DNA of 64,000 nucleotides from JAICTV01 sp035634055 (GCA_035634055.1 DASQDR010000147.1:1-64000), one strand, 5' to 3'; positions 11,837-20,778 are shown, numbered from the stretch's first letter. Notes: generated from the letters alone by a model not told the origin. Translations and numbers: made by a program.

Positions 11837-13351
11837 ATGCACGTTTCATCGAAGGTTGCCGCCCTGGCCGTCCTCGCCGTCTGCCTCGCCGCCGCAGCCC
11901 CCGCGCAGGGGCAGGTGGGGCGGCGGTTCCCGTCGGAAAAGAAGGTGGTGGAGGACAAGAAGACAGGGGTGCCGATGACGGTGCTCACGTCGGGGCAGTC
12001 CAGCGACGCCAAGATCTACCAGACCCACCCGCAGTGGACCGCCGACGGCAAGTGGATCATCTTCCGGTCCAGCGGCCGATCCGAAGGCTCGCAGGCGTAC
12101 GCGGTCAACGAAGCGACGGGCGACATCGTGCAGCTCACCGAGGGCCCGGGCAACAACACCGGGTCGCTCAACGTTGCCCGCAAGTCGATGAAGCTCTACT
12201 TCATGCGCAACGCGACCGCTGCCACGCAGCCGGCCGCGTCGCGCCCGGCGGAACAGAGTGCTGCGACGCAGGCGGCAGCCACGCAGGCGGGCACTGGGCA
12301 GGCAGGCACTGGGCAGGCGGCCGCCACGCAGGCGGGCGCGACGACGCGGCGCGGGCAACGCGACGACAGCAACGACGTTCATCAGGTCATCGAGCTGGAT
12401 CTCGAGCGCCTGTTCGCCGACAGCGAGAAGAACAGCGCGCCATCCCAAGCGCGGGGCTCGGCAGTCCAGCCGGCCAAGGCGTACGAGCGAATCTGCGCCA
12501 CGCTGCCTCCGGGCCTGGCCAGCGCCGGCGGCGTCGCGCTGGATGCCGACGAGCAGGTGATCTACATGGGCGCGCGCGGCCTGGACGTCGGCAAGCACCT
12601 CCCGCCCGGCACGAAGGTCCTCGATCGACCCGAGGGCGCGCGATTGGGCGCCGGGCCGGGCGCGCTGCGCGCGTTCGACCTCAGGACGGGCGAGATGAAG
12701 GTCATCATCGACACGCCGTTCCAGGTCGGCCACGTCCAGACCAACCCGTGGGTGCCGGGCGAGATCATCTACTGCTGGGAGACCGGCGGTGACGCGCCGC
12801 AGCGGATGTTCACCGTCCGTGCCGACGGCTCGGGGAACCGCCCGCTGTTCGAGGAGGAAAAGCTCGACTGGGTGACCCACGAGGCGGTCGTGACCCGGGA
12901 CGAGGTGATGTTCAACCTCATCGGCCACCAGTCCCGCCTGCGCGTGCGCCCGACCGGCATCGCGGTGATCAACCTGCGGTCCAACGCGGTGCAGCTCATC
13001 GACCAGATCGAGGAGCGCGAGCCGGACCGCAACCAACTGGGCGCCAACGCCGCGGGCTCGGACAGCTACGGCGGCTACTGGCACTGCAACGGCTCGCCCG
13101 ACGGGCGCTGGGCGGTGGGCGACACCTTCGGCGGCAACATCTGGCTCATCGACCGCCGCGACGGAAAACGCACCCTCTGGAGCAGCGACCACAAGATGCG
13201 CCCCGACCACGCCCATCCGACCTTCGACGCGAGCAGCACCAAGGTGCTGATCCAGTCGGGTCACTTCACCGACGGCCAGCGCCTCAGCCTCGTCGTGCTG
13301 CCGGTGCCGGTGGAAATGCTGGAGAAGCAGCCGGCGGAAGCGAAGCCGTAG
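11837..13351 (+). CDS. Exported beta-propeller, oligogalacturonate-lyase (PL22)-like
   Basis: The ATG at 11837 gives 504 residues, with a signal peptide (KVAALAVLAVCLAAAAPAQ) and a GGAAAGGA-type ribosome site just upstream. Propeller repeats are visible (HPQWTADGKWIIFRSS, NGSPDGRWAVGDTFGGNIWLI, HPTFDASSTKVLIQSG). Several segments resemble PL22 oligogalacturonate lyases in order and spacing: VGHVQTNPWVPGEIIYCWE, WVTHEAV, YWHCNGSPDGRW and MRPDHAHPTF. These carry the Gln/His residues that hold the metal in that family. PL22 enzymes cleave short unsaturated galacturonides. A low-complexity Ala/Thr/Gln insert (12226-12355) interrupts one blade. A generic TolB-like propeller is the alternative. The nearby GH88 and PL11 genes favour pectin use. 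Confidence 0.6.
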   Translation: MHVSSKVAALAVLAVCLAAAAPAQGQVGRRFPSEKKVVEDKKTGVPMTVLTSGQSSDAKIYQTHPQWTADGKWIIFRSSGRSEGSQAYAVNEATGDIVQLTEGPGNNTGSLNVARKSMKLYFMRNATAATQPAASRPAEQSAATQAAATQAGTGQAGTGQAAATQAGATTRRGQRDDSNDVHQVIELDLERLFADSEKNSAPSQARGSAVQPAKAYERICATLPPGLASAGGVALDADEQVIYMGARGLDVGKHLPPGTKVLDRPEGARLGAGPGALRAFDLRTGEMKVIIDTPFQVGHVQTNPWVPGEIIYCWETGGDAPQRMFTVRADGSGNRPLFEEEKLDWVTHEAVVTRDEVMFNLIGHQSRLRVRPTGIAVINLRSNAVQLIDQIEEREPDRNQLGANAAGSDSYGGYWHCNGSPDGRWAVGDTFGGNIWLIDRRDGKRTLWSSDHKMRPDHAHPTFDASSTKVLIQSGHFTDGQRLSLVVLPVPVEMLEKQPAEAKP

Positions 13352-13387
13352 GCGGCGGGGCAGGCATCGCATTCGGGCACAAACGAA

Positions 13388-13416
13388 GATCGCCCGGCCA
13401 ACGCGGCCGGGCGATC
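13388..13416 (-). terminator. Hairpin downstream of tRNA-Glu and the propeller gene
   Basis: A perfect 12-bp stem, GATCGCCCGGCC (13388-13399) with its complement at 13405-13416, encloses a 5-base loop. On the minus strand it is followed by the T-rich TTCGTTTG, which fits an intrinsic terminator for the tRNA. It could also stop the convergent + strand gene that ends at 13351, though the + side has no T-tract. Confidence 0.65.
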
Positions 13417-13449
13417 CTGCGTCTTGCGGTGCCCTGCAAGCCGGGCGAG

Positions 13450-13522
13450 TGACCCTGACGGGATTCGAACCCGTGTCGCGGCCTTGAAAGGGCCGTGTCC
13501 TAGGCCTCTAGACGACAGGGCC
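13450..13522 (-). tRNA. tRNA-Glu (anticodon UUC)
   Basis: The 73-base cloverleaf is complete. The acceptor stem is GGCCCTG with CAGGGTC (one G-T pair) and discriminator A at 13450. The D-arm has TCTAGAGGCCTAGGA. The anticodon stem CGGCC/GGCCG closes the loop CTTTCAA, placing UUC at positions 34-36. The T-arm is ACGGG-TTCGAAT-CCCGT. The sequence strongly resembles bacterial tRNA-Glu. The CCA end is not encoded. It reads GAA and, by wobble, GAG codons. Confidence 0.97.
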
Positions 13523-13567
13523 AACTGCGGTTGCTGAGCGCCAAAGGGCTTGGCTGCCTAGGAGGCC

Positions 13568-13596
13568 GGACGATATGCACTGGCGGCGGGGGCGTC
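13568..13596 (-). promoter_or_regulatory. Probable sigma-70 promoter of tRNA-Glu(UUC)
   Basis: On the minus strand TTGACG (complement of 13591-13596) is separated by 17 bases from TATCGT (complement of 13568-13573). The -35 matches consensus at five of six bases and the -10 at four of six. The predicted start site near 13561 lies about 40 bases before the mature tRNA 5' end at 13522. Confidence 0.55.
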
Positions 13597-13702
13597 AACG
13601 GGGTTGCGGGGGAGGATCAGCCGGTGACAACGCGGCGAACCAGGGTGGCCAGCGGACCGGGTTTGAAAGCGGGGGCGGGCGGGTCTAGTCTGCTGCGCAG
13701 CG

Positions 13703-14491
13703 ATGCTGCACTACTTCAAGTTTCGACAGGAGTTGTTCGACCCGGCGCCGGCGAAGGATGTTTACGTCAAGCGCGCGCCCGGGAAGGGGTGGCCGGAGGA
13801 GTGCCCGCCCATCCGGGCCGCCAACGCGTTCGGCTTCGACGTGCTGGCCAATTTCGACCTCACCTTTGTCCAAAATCGCGGGCGGTGGGAAGTAGTCAAG
13901 GACGTCGTCATCGACAGCGACTTCGACTACGCCGGAAGCGACGATTCGCCCGGCCGGCCGCTCACGCAGCAGTACGCGTGGTTCTGGGACAAGGGCCAGA
14001 CCATCCCGCACGTGATCAGCGACAACGTTTACCGCGAGATCCGCCACCAGGTGAAGGTCAGCAGCTACCTGTTCCTCCAGACCGACCCGAACGAGCTGCT
14101 GCTGATGACCCAAGTGCCGAACCTCCGCCGGCCGTGGCGGGCGATGACCGCTTTGATCGATACTGACTGGTACCCGGCCAGCTACCCGTGGCACGCGGTG
14201 ATCGAGCTGGACCCGTCCGCGAGGCGGGTGGCCATCCGCAAGGGTGAGCCGCTCTGCCGGCTGATCCCGGTGCGGCGCGACGCCTACTTCGCCCGGCAGA
14301 TGTCGCCGCAGTCGTTCGACGACTTCTTTGCCCGCGGGCAGAAGTGGCTGGCGACCCACGGCCGGTTCGAGCACGAGCCGGCCGGGAGCGAAGGCGAACC
14401 ACTCGCGCCCGCGCCGCCGGCGGGGGTGGCGGACATCACGAGGACGTACGTGAAGCAGCAGGTGCGGTCGAAGTTCGTCGTGATGGTCTAG
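13703..14491 (+). CDS. DUF6065-like cytoplasmic protein of unknown function
   Basis: The 262-residue protein has no signal peptide or membrane segment. It opens with LHYFKFRQELFDPAPA, followed by CPPIRAANAFGFDVLANFD. Later come HVISDNVYREIRHQVKVSSYLFLQT and a Trp-rich WYPASYPWHAVIEL segment before PLCRLIPVRRDAYFA. This resembles proteins grouped as DUF6065 (CPP-R-x-N-x-[FW]G-[FW]-D pattern), from memory and without a search. No function is known. The C-terminal 40 residues are Ala/Pro-rich and probably disordered. The gene stands alone between a tRNA and a membrane-protein gene on the same strand. Confidence 0.7.
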   Translation: MLHYFKFRQELFDPAPAKDVYVKRAPGKGWPEECPPIRAANAFGFDVLANFDLTFVQNRGRWEVVKDVVIDSDFDYAGSDDSPGRPLTQQYAWFWDKGQTIPHVISDNVYREIRHQVKVSSYLFLQTDPNELLLMTQVPNLRRPWRAMTALIDTDWYPASYPWHAVIELDPSARRVAIRKGEPLCRLIPVRRDAYFARQMSPQSFDDFFARGQKWLATHGRFEHEPAGSEGEPLAPAPPAGVADITRTYVKQQVRSKFVVMV

Positions 14492-14563
14492 AATCTTGCG
14501 TGGCAGGCGAGTGGCGTCGCCCCCGTCTGCCCAACCCCTGTAGTGTGATTGAAGGACGCGGAA

Positions 14564-15307
14564 ATGACCCTTACGCAACCGGCTCAATCGACTCGCCCGA
14601 ACCACTGGGACGCCACCTGGCGGGCGATCATCTTCTTCCTCGCCGCCACCAGCATCTGGTGCCTGCTGGTCGAGATGTACGGGCTGTGCTCGATGCGGCT
14701 GTTCACGTTCTGGGTGCTGATCCCTGCGACAATCGCCCTTTACGCGCTGGCGGTGTGGGATCGCGCCCGCGGCGACGGGACGCTGTGGCGCGGGGTGATG
14801 ATCGGCAGCCTGGCCGGCTTCCTCGCCGCCGTCGCTTACGACCTCTTCCGCCTGCCGTTCGTCTTCTCCAATGCGTGGGGCCTGACCGGCCTGGTGCCGC
14901 AGATGCCGCTGTTCAAGGTGTTTCCCCGGTTCGGCGCGATGATCCTGAACCAGCCGCTTGAGCAGCCGAGCTACAACCTGGCGGCCCACCTGGTGGGGTG
15001 GGCGTATCACTTCAGCAACGGGATCACGTTCGGGGTGATGTACGTGGCGATGATCGGCCGCCCGAGCCGCCGGACGTGGTGGTGGGGCGTGTTGGTCGCC
15101 ACCGTCATCGAGGCGGCGCTGTTGCTCTCGCCGTACGGCAAGTTCTTCGCCATCCGGGTGACGGCGTTGTTCGTCGGCGTCACGCTCACCGCCCACCTGA
15201 TCTTCGGGGCGGTGATGGGCGCGTACGCGCAGTACCTCGCGCGGCGGGCGGAAGCCGACGACGCCGCCATGCCCGGGGGCACCCCGATCGCGCCCCCGGC
15301 CGCCTGA
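14564..15307 (+). CDS. Polytopic membrane protein of unknown function
   Basis: The ATG at 14564 has AAGGA (14552-14556) 7 bases upstream and is preferred over an in-frame TTG at 14549. The 247 residues contain about six membrane helices: IIFFLAATSIWCLLVEMYG, LFTFWVLIPATIALYALAV, a Gly/Ala-rich GVMIGSLAGFLAAVAYDLF, YHFSNGITFGVMYVAMIG, WWWGVLVATVIEAALLL and VTALFVGVTLTAHLIFGAV. The AHLVGWAYHFSNGITFG segment has polar and His residues inside the membrane region. I do not recognise the family. It starts 72 bases after the preceding gene and could share its transcript. Confidence 0.85.
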   Translation: MTLTQPAQSTRPNHWDATWRAIIFFLAATSIWCLLVEMYGLCSMRLFTFWVLIPATIALYALAVWDRARGDGTLWRGVMIGSLAGFLAAVAYDLFRLPFVFSNAWGLTGLVPQMPLFKVFPRFGAMILNQPLEQPSYNLAAHLVGWAYHFSNGITFGVMYVAMIGRPSRRTWWWGVLVATVIEAALLLSPYGKFFAIRVTALFVGVTLTAHLIFGAVMGAYAQYLARRAEADDAAMPGGTPIAPPAA

Positions 15308-15444
15308 TCGCGGTCGCGGGGAGAGCCTTCCAACAGCCTGGTGAGCGCGACTCCACCGGGTCGCCCCTCAGCGCCCAACTCTGCCATAACTGTCGGTGGG
15401 GCATCGGATAGCGGGGCGTCGCTGCGCTGACGTTCGCGTTGAGA

Positions 15445-15458
15445 TTGACCCTAGTCAA
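15445..15458. promoter_or_regulatory. TTGAC-N4-GTCAA dyad upstream of the sensor-kinase gene
   Basis: A 14-base dyad, TTGAC-CCTA-GTCAA, lies 110 bases upstream of the kinase start in an otherwise featureless 260-base gap. It has the shape of a transcription-factor site. Either arm on its own also resembles a -35 hexamer, but no clear -10 follows. The call rests only on symmetry. Confidence 0.3.
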
Positions 15459-15568
15459 AAACCTTACGCCAGCGCGATAATCCGTCGCGTTGGTCCTCCG
15501 CGCGCCCCTGTGCCCGAGTAGTGGCGGGTGCGGGTGTACTTCCAGGTGTTTTGCCGGCCGAAGGTTCG

Positions 15569-17287
15569 ATGCTGACGCCGCCCGCCATGACCAGAAACCT
15601 CGCCTCCGCTGCGCCCCCTGCCGGGGCGGCGGCGCCGGTGGCTAACGCGCCCCGGGCGGGCGAACCGGGCGGCGACGCGGCCACCGGCGCGACCGAGGCC
15701 TTGGCCCGCGCCGTGTTCGCGTCGCACCCTGCCCACATCGCGGTGCTGGACCACGGCGGGCGGATCGTCATGGTCAACGATGCTTGGGAGCAGTTCGCCC
15801 GCGAGAACGGCGCGCAGACGCCGGCGCAGATCGGCGTGGGCTGTAATTACCTCGACGCCTGCGGAAGCGCGCACGGCGAGGGCGGCGAGGAGGCCGCGGC
15901 CGCCGCCGATGGCATCCGCGCCGTCCTCGAGGGCCGCCGATCCATCTTCCAACTCGAGTACCCGTGCCATTCGCAGGCGGCGCAGCGGTGGTTCCTGATG
16001 ACCGCCGCGCCACTGAAGCACCCCGGCGGCGGGGCGATCGTCTCGCACCTGGACATCACCGAGCGAAAGCGCACCGAGCAGACCGCCGCCCGGCTCATGC
16101 TCGAGGTGCAGGTCCAGCGCAAGCGGATGGAGGAACTGCTGGCCAACGTGCCGGGCGTGGTGTGGGAAGCGTACGGCCGACCGGACGTGCCGGCGCAGCG
16201 GATCAACTTTGTCAGCGCGCACGTCGAGCAGATGCTCGGCTACACGGTGGAGGAGTGGCTGGCGCAGCCGAACTTCTGGCTGACCGTCACCCACCCCGAC
16301 GACCGCGACGCCGCCGCCGCCAAGGCCGCCGCCCTCTACGAGCGCGGCGAGGGCGGCACCATGCAGTTCCGGTGGATGGCGAAGGACGGCAAGCCGATCT
16401 GGGTCGAGGCGCAGACGGCGGTCATCCACGACGAGCACGGGTTTCCCATCGGAATGCGCGGCGTCACGATGGACATCTCCACCCGCAAGGCGGGCGAGGA
16501 CGCGCTGCGCGACCGCGCGGTCGAGCTGTCGCAACTGGCTCGGCAGCTCAAGAAGAGCAACGACGAACTGGACCAGTTCGCGTACATCGCCTCGCACGAC
16601 CTGCGCGCGCCGCTGCGCGGCATCGCCAACCTCTCCGGCTGGATCGAAGAGGACCTCAGCGGCGGCGGCAGCGGCGGGGGCAGCGGCGGGGGCGGCGAGG
16701 GCGCCAGCATCACGCCCGACGCCAAGCGCATGCTTGAGCTGCTGCGCGGGCGGGTGTCGCGGATGGAGGCGCTGATCGACGGGATCCTGGAGTACTCGCG
16801 CGTCGGGCGCGTGCGCAGCAGCGCCGAGCCGGTGGACGTGGCGCAGCTCCTGGCGGAGATCATCGACCTCATGGCCCCGCCCCCCGGCGCGCGGGTGGAG
16901 GTGGCGGCGGGAATGCCCGCGCTGCTGGCCGACCGGATGCGGCTCCAGCAGGTCTTCATGAACCTGATTGGCAACGCCCTCAAGCACCACCCCGCCCCCG
17001 AGCGGGCGCGCGTGACGGTGGGCTGCCGCGACGCCGGCGACTACGTCGAGTTCACCGTGGCCGACGACGGCAACGGCATCGAGCCGCAGTACCACGACAA
17101 GATCTTCGTCATCTTCCAGACGCTGGAGGCGCGCGATAAGGTCGAGGCGACCGGCGTCGGGTTGTCGCTGGTGAAGAAGATTGTCGAGAGCCAGGGCGGC
17201 AGCATCCGCGTCGAGTCGCAGCTCGGCCAGGGCGCCACCTTCCACTTCACCTGGCCGCGCCGCGCCGCCGTGACGAGAGGAGCCTGA
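15569..17287 (+). CDS. PAS-PAS sensor histidine kinase
   Basis: The ATG at 15569 has an AAGG site 4-5 bases upstream. The earlier in-frame GTG at 15521 and the ATG at 15587 are alternatives. The roughly 572-residue protein has no membrane segment, so it is a cytoplasmic sensor. A first PAS domain contains HPAHIAVLDHGGRIVMVNDAW; a second contains GYTVEEWLAQPNFW, HPDDRDAA and RWMAKDGKPIWVEAQ. The dimerisation domain has the phospho-acceptor His in ASHDLRAPLRG. The ATPase domain has NLIGNALKHH, VADDGNGIEP and GVGLSLVKKIVESQGG. A (GGGS)-like linker interrupts the region after the His box. It is followed 5 bases later by a response regulator, its probable partner. Confidence 0.95.
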   Translation: MLTPPAMTRNLASAAPPAGAAAPVANAPRAGEPGGDAATGATEALARAVFASHPAHIAVLDHGGRIVMVNDAWEQFARENGAQTPAQIGVGCNYLDACGSAHGEGGEEAAAAADGIRAVLEGRRSIFQLEYPCHSQAAQRWFLMTAAPLKHPGGGAIVSHLDITERKRTEQTAARLMLEVQVQRKRMEELLANVPGVVWEAYGRPDVPAQRINFVSAHVEQMLGYTVEEWLAQPNFWLTVTHPDDRDAAAAKAAALYERGEGGTMQFRWMAKDGKPIWVEAQTAVIHDEHGFPIGMRGVTMDISTRKAGEDALRDRAVELSQLARQLKKSNDELDQFAYIASHDLRAPLRGIANLSGWIEEDLSGGGSGGGSGGGGEGASITPDAKRMLELLRGRVSRMEALIDGILEYSRVGRVRSSAEPVDVAQLLAEIIDLMAPPPGARVEVAAGMPALLADRMRLQQVFMNLIGNALKHHPAPERARVTVGCRDAGDYVEFTVADDGNGIEPQYHDKIFVIFQTLEARDKVEATGVGLSLVKKIVESQGGSIRVESQLGQGATFHFTWPRRAAVTRGA

Positions 17288-17292
17288 GCAGC

Positions 17293-17724
17293 GTGGACAG
17301 CAGCCGACCGCTCAACATCCTGTTGGTCGAGGACGACGAGCTGGACGTGATGAACGTCCGCCGAGCGTTCAAGAAGAACAACATCACCAACCCGCTGTTC
17401 GTCGCCGGCAACGGCATCGAGGCCCTGGAGATGCTCCGCGGCCGCGCCGACGGCGCCGCGGTCCCGCACACCCGCCGGCTGGTCCTGCTCGACCTGAACA
17501 TGCCTAAGATGGGCGGGATCGAGTTCCTGCACGAACTGCGCAAGGATCCCGAGCTCTCGCACACCACCGTCATCGTCCTCACCACCAGCGACGAGGAACG
17601 GGACAAGGTGGAGGCGTACAAGCTGAACGTCGCCGGCTACATCCTCAAGCCGGTGACGCTCCAGGCGTTCATCGAGATCATGGCCACGCTTAACAAGTAC
17701 TGGACCGTCAGCGAACTGCCGTGA
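17293..17724 (+). CDS. Single-domain response regulator (GTG start)
   Basis: The 143-residue protein is a receiver domain only. NILLVEDDELDVMNVRRAF gives the acidic pocket, LVLLDLNMPKMGGIEFL carries the phospho-acceptor Asp, VLTTSDEE carries the conserved Thr/Ser, and GYILKPVT carries the Lys. The long insertion after the third helix and the LNMP-K-GG pattern resemble Rcp1-type regulators paired with phytochrome-like kinases. The GTG start follows the kinase stop by 5 bases and sits behind a GAGGAGCC sequence, so the two genes are translated together. With no output domain it probably acts in a phosphorelay, perhaps with the hybrid kinase downstream. Confidence 0.95.
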   Translation: MDSSRPLNILLVEDDELDVMNVRRAFKKNNITNPLFVAGNGIEALEMLRGRADGAAVPHTRRLVLLDLNMPKMGGIEFLHELRKDPELSHTTVIVLTTSDEERDKVEAYKLNVAGYILKPVTLQAFIEIMATLNKYWTVSELP

Positions 17725-17734
17725 GTGAGGCGAA

Positions 17735-17804
17735 GGATGAAGGCTGAAAGATGAACGGGCAAGCGAGCGTTCTGCAGTCTTGATTCCTCCTTGAGCCTTC
17801 ATCC
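17735..17804. repeat. Inverted repeat between response regulator and hybrid kinase
   Basis: GGATGAAGGCT at 17735-17745 is matched by its exact complement at 17794-17804, an 11-bp stem with a 48-base loop. The sequence is purine-rich on the left and pyrimidine-rich on the right, and more AT-rich than the neighbouring genes. It may be a dispersed intergenic palindrome or an mRNA structure in the operon spacer. Confidence 0.5.
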
Positions 17805-17824
17805 ATCATCCTTCCGCACCCTCC

Positions 17825-20728
17825 ATGTCCGATCAGCTCCACATCCTGGTCATCGACGATGACGAGGTGGACCGCACCGCGGTCAAGCGGGCGGCGCGCG
17901 CCAGCGGGCTGGCGGACAACATTGCCGAGGCGACCGACGCGCGGCAGGCGCTGGAGCTGCTGCGCGAGCGTTGCTTTGACTGCATCCTGCTCGACCACCG
18001 CCTTCCCGACCGCGACGGCCTGAGCGTCCTGCGCGACCTGCGCGACGCAGGCATCGACGCGCCGATCATTATCATGACCGGGCAGGGGAGCGAGCAGCTC
18101 GCCGTCGACCTCATGAAGGCGGGCGCCAGCGACTACCTGCTGAAGTCCACCGTCTCCCTCGAGCACCTCGGCGCCAGCGTGCGCGGGGCAGTGCGAGTGT
18201 GGCGAGCGGAGGCGGCGCAGCGGGCGGCCGAGAGCGACCTGCTCCACCGCAGCCAGCAGTTGCTCGGGCTGTCCCGCGCCGCCGTCGCCGTCAACGCCGC
18301 CGGCTCGGTCGAAGCGGCGATGCAGGTCATCACTGACGAGGCGCGCGCGATCATCGGCGCGCATCAGAGCATGACGCGCGTGACGCTCGAACCCGGCGCG
18401 GCGACCCCGGCGGCGGCAGGCGCTGCGGCGGCGGGCGCGGTGGTGGGGGCGGGAGCGATCAACGCTGCTTCATTCTCCGACAAGTACGCCGGCTACCGAG
18501 CGGCCGGCGCGCCCGCGGGCGGTGACACGGTCGCCTCCCTCGCCCGCGGCAACGTGCCGGCGCGGCTGACGCGCGACGAGCTGGCTGCGCACCCGGCGTT
18601 CGCCGCCGCCGCTGCGGGATCCGACCAGCACCCGCCCCTGCGCGGCTGGCTCTCGGCGCCAATGATCGGGCGCGACGGGCGGAACTTCGGCGTCATCCAG
18701 CTCTCCGACAAGTATGACGATGGGGAGTTCACGCCTGCCGACGAGGCGATCCTCGTCCAGCTCGCGCAGCTCGCCGCCATCGCCATCGAGAACAGCCGCC
18801 TGTACGACGCGCTGCGCCGTGGCGAGGAGCAGTACCGCTTCCTCGCCGAGTCCATCCCGCAGATCGTCTGGACCGCCGGCGCGGACGGGCGGCACGAGTA
18901 CTTCAACCAGCGCTGGTTCCAGTACACCGGCCTGCCGCGCGAGCAGTCGCTGGATTGGGGCTGGCGCAGCGCGCTGCACCCGGACGATGTTGACGGGTGC
19001 CTTCGGCGGTGGCACGAGTCGGTTGCCGCCGGGCACGTCTACGAGGTCGAGTACCGCTTCCGCCGCGGCAGCGACGGCGCGTACCGCTGGCACCTCGGCC
19101 GCGCCCTGCCCATGCGCGACGCCGGCGGCCGGATCGTCAAGTGGTTCGGCACGTCCACCGACGTCCACGACTGGAAGCAGGCGGAGGAAGCGCTGCGGGT
19201 CAACCGCGAGCGGATGGACCTGGTGCTGGACACGTCGGAGCTGGGCCTCTGGTACTGCGACCTGCCGTTCGACGTGCTGGTCTGGAACGACAAGGTCAAG
19301 GAGCACTTCCACCTGCCGCCCGACGCGCACGTGACCATCGAGTTGTTCTACGAGCGCATCCACCCCGACGACCGCGAGCCGACCCGCGCCGCGATCGACC
19401 GCTCGATCGAGCGGCGCGCGCCGTACGACATCGTCTACCGAACGCTCGGGCCGCTCGGGCAACTGAAGTGGGTGCGCGCGATCGGGCGCGGGCTGTACGA
19501 CGCCGCTGGAAACCCGCATCGCTTCGATGGCATCACGATGGACGTGACCGAGCAGAAGCTGGCCGAGGAGACGCTGCGAAAGGCGAAGGAGGCCGCCGAG
19601 GCCGCCAACAACGCGAAGGATCAGTTCCTCGCCGTCCTCAGCCACGAGCTGCGCACGCCGCTCATGCCGGTGCTGACCACGGTGCAGACGCTGGAGCTGG
19701 AGCCGACGTTGGGCGAGGACGTGCGCGAGGGGTTGTCGGTCATCCGCCGCAACGTTGAGCTGGAGGCCCGGCTGATCGACGACCTGCTCGACCTCACGCG
19801 CATCAGCAAGGGAAAGCTCCAGCTCAACTTCGACTCCGTCGACCTGCACGACGTGATCCGCAGCGCCGTCGAGATCTGCTCGGTCGACCTGACCACCAAG
19901 CGCCTGCGCACCACCGTGGACCTCACCGCCGCCAAGCGCGCCGTGCGCGGCGACCCGGCGCGGCTCCAGCAGGTCTTCTGGAACCTGATCAAGAACGCCA
20001 TCAAGTTCACTCCCGCCGGCGGGCACATCACCATCCACTCCTACGACGACCCGGCCGGCAGCGTGAGGGTGGCGGTGAGCGACACCGGGATCGGCATCGA
20101 GCCGGCGGCGCTGGGGCGGATCTTCGACGCGTTCGAGCAGGCGGACCAGTGGGTCACGCGGCAGTTCGGCGGGCTGGGGCTCGGGCTTGCGATCAGCAAG
20201 GCGCTGGTCGACCTGCACGGCGGAAAGCTGCGCGCCGCCAGCGGCGGCGTCGGGCAGGGCGCGACCTTCACCATCGAGCTGCGCCCCACGACCGCCGTCG
20301 CCGAGGCCGCCCCAGCCGGCGATGCGCCGCGCGCGGACGTGACGCCGCCGCGCGACGTCCGCATCCTGCTGGTCGACGACCACCTCGACACCAACCGCGC
20401 GATGGCCCGGCTGCTCCAGCGGCTGGGGTACGTCGTCGACACCGCCGACAGCGTGCAGTCCGCACTCGACGTCGCCGGAGCCAAGAAGTTCGACCTCCTC
20501 ATCAGCGACATCGGCCTCCCCGATGGCAGCGGCCTGGAACTGATGCGCGAACTGCTCGAGCGCCAACCGATCAAGGGCATCGCCCTCAGCGGCTTCGGGA
20601 TGGAAGAGGACGTGAAAAAGAGCAAGGCCGCCGGCTTCTACGAGCACCTGACCAAGCCGATCAACTTCAAGCGGCTGGAGACGGCGATCCGCGAACTGAC
20701 AATCGCCGGGGGGGAGAAGAAAGGGTAA
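17825..20728 (+). CDS. Hybrid sensor kinase: REC-GAF-PAS-PAS-HisKA-HATPase-REC
   Basis: The 967-residue cytoplasmic protein starts with a receiver (HILVIDDDEVDRTAVKRAA, ILLDHRLPDRDG, YLLKST). A GAF domain of roughly residues 150-330 contains LSAPMIGRDGRNFGVIQLS. Two PAS domains follow, with FLAESIPQIVWTAGADG and MDLVLDTSELGLWYCDLPFD, each ending in a PAC-like segment. HisKA has FLAVLSHELRTPL. The ATPase domain has FWNLIKNAIKFTP, SDTGIGIEP and FGGLGLGLAISKALVDLHGG. A C-terminal receiver (RILLVDDHLDTNRAMARLL, LLISDIGLPDGSG, HLTKPI) completes it. The gene lies 100 bases after the response regulator on the same strand. Receivers at both ends suggest that it is both an input and an output point of a phosphorelay. 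Confidence 0.96.
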   Translation: MSDQLHILVIDDDEVDRTAVKRAARASGLADNIAEATDARQALELLRERCFDCILLDHRLPDRDGLSVLRDLRDAGIDAPIIIMTGQGSEQLAVDLMKAGASDYLLKSTVSLEHLGASVRGAVRVWRAEAAQRAAESDLLHRSQQLLGLSRAAVAVNAAGSVEAAMQVITDEARAIIGAHQSMTRVTLEPGAATPAAAGAAAAGAVVGAGAINAASFSDKYAGYRAAGAPAGGDTVASLARGNVPARLTRDELAAHPAFAAAAAGSDQHPPLRGWLSAPMIGRDGRNFGVIQLSDKYDDGEFTPADEAILVQLAQLAAIAIENSRLYDALRRGEEQYRFLAESIPQIVWTAGADGRHEYFNQRWFQYTGLPREQSLDWGWRSALHPDDVDGCLRRWHESVAAGHVYEVEYRFRRGSDGAYRWHLGRALPMRDAGGRIVKWFGTSTDVHDWKQAEEALRVNRERMDLVLDTSELGLWYCDLPFDVLVWNDKVKEHFHLPPDAHVTIELFYERIHPDDREPTRAAIDRSIERRAPYDIVYRTLGPLGQLKWVRAIGRGLYDAAGNPHRFDGITMDVTEQKLAEETLRKAKEAAEAANNAKDQFLAVLSHELRTPLMPVLTTVQTLELEPTLGEDVREGLSVIRRNVELEARLIDDLLDLTRISKGKLQLNFDSVDLHDVIRSAVEICSVDLTTKRLRTTVDLTAAKRAVRGDPARLQQVFWNLIKNAIKFTPAGGHITIHSYDDPAGSVRVAVSDTGIGIEPAALGRIFDAFEQADQWVTRQFGGLGLGLAISKALVDLHGGKLRAASGGVGQGATFTIELRPTTAVAEAAPAGDAPRADVTPPRDVRILLVDDHLDTNRAMARLLQRLGYVVDTADSVQSALDVAGAKKFDLLISDIGLPDGSGLELMRELLERQPIKGIALSGFGMEEDVKKSKAAGFYEHLTKPINFKRLETAIRELTIAGGEKKG

Positions 20729-20730
20729 AA

Positions 20731-20776
20731 CGTCGAAGATTCAATCATTGTCGCGCTTCGACGCCCCCTCTTTTTC
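20731..20776 (+). terminator. Possible intrinsic terminator after the hybrid kinase gene
   Basis: CGTCGAAG (20731-20738) pairs with CTTCGACG (20756-20763) across a 17-base loop and is followed by CCCCCTCTTTTTCT. The stem is short and the loop long, but the U-rich tail is good. The next gene converges from 20779, so termination here is expected. Confidence 0.45.
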
Positions 20777-20778
20777 TC

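Noticed and set aside
12226..12355. CRISPR-like short repeats
   Set aside because: These are in-frame coding repeats (ATQ/GTGQ) of irregular length without spacers.
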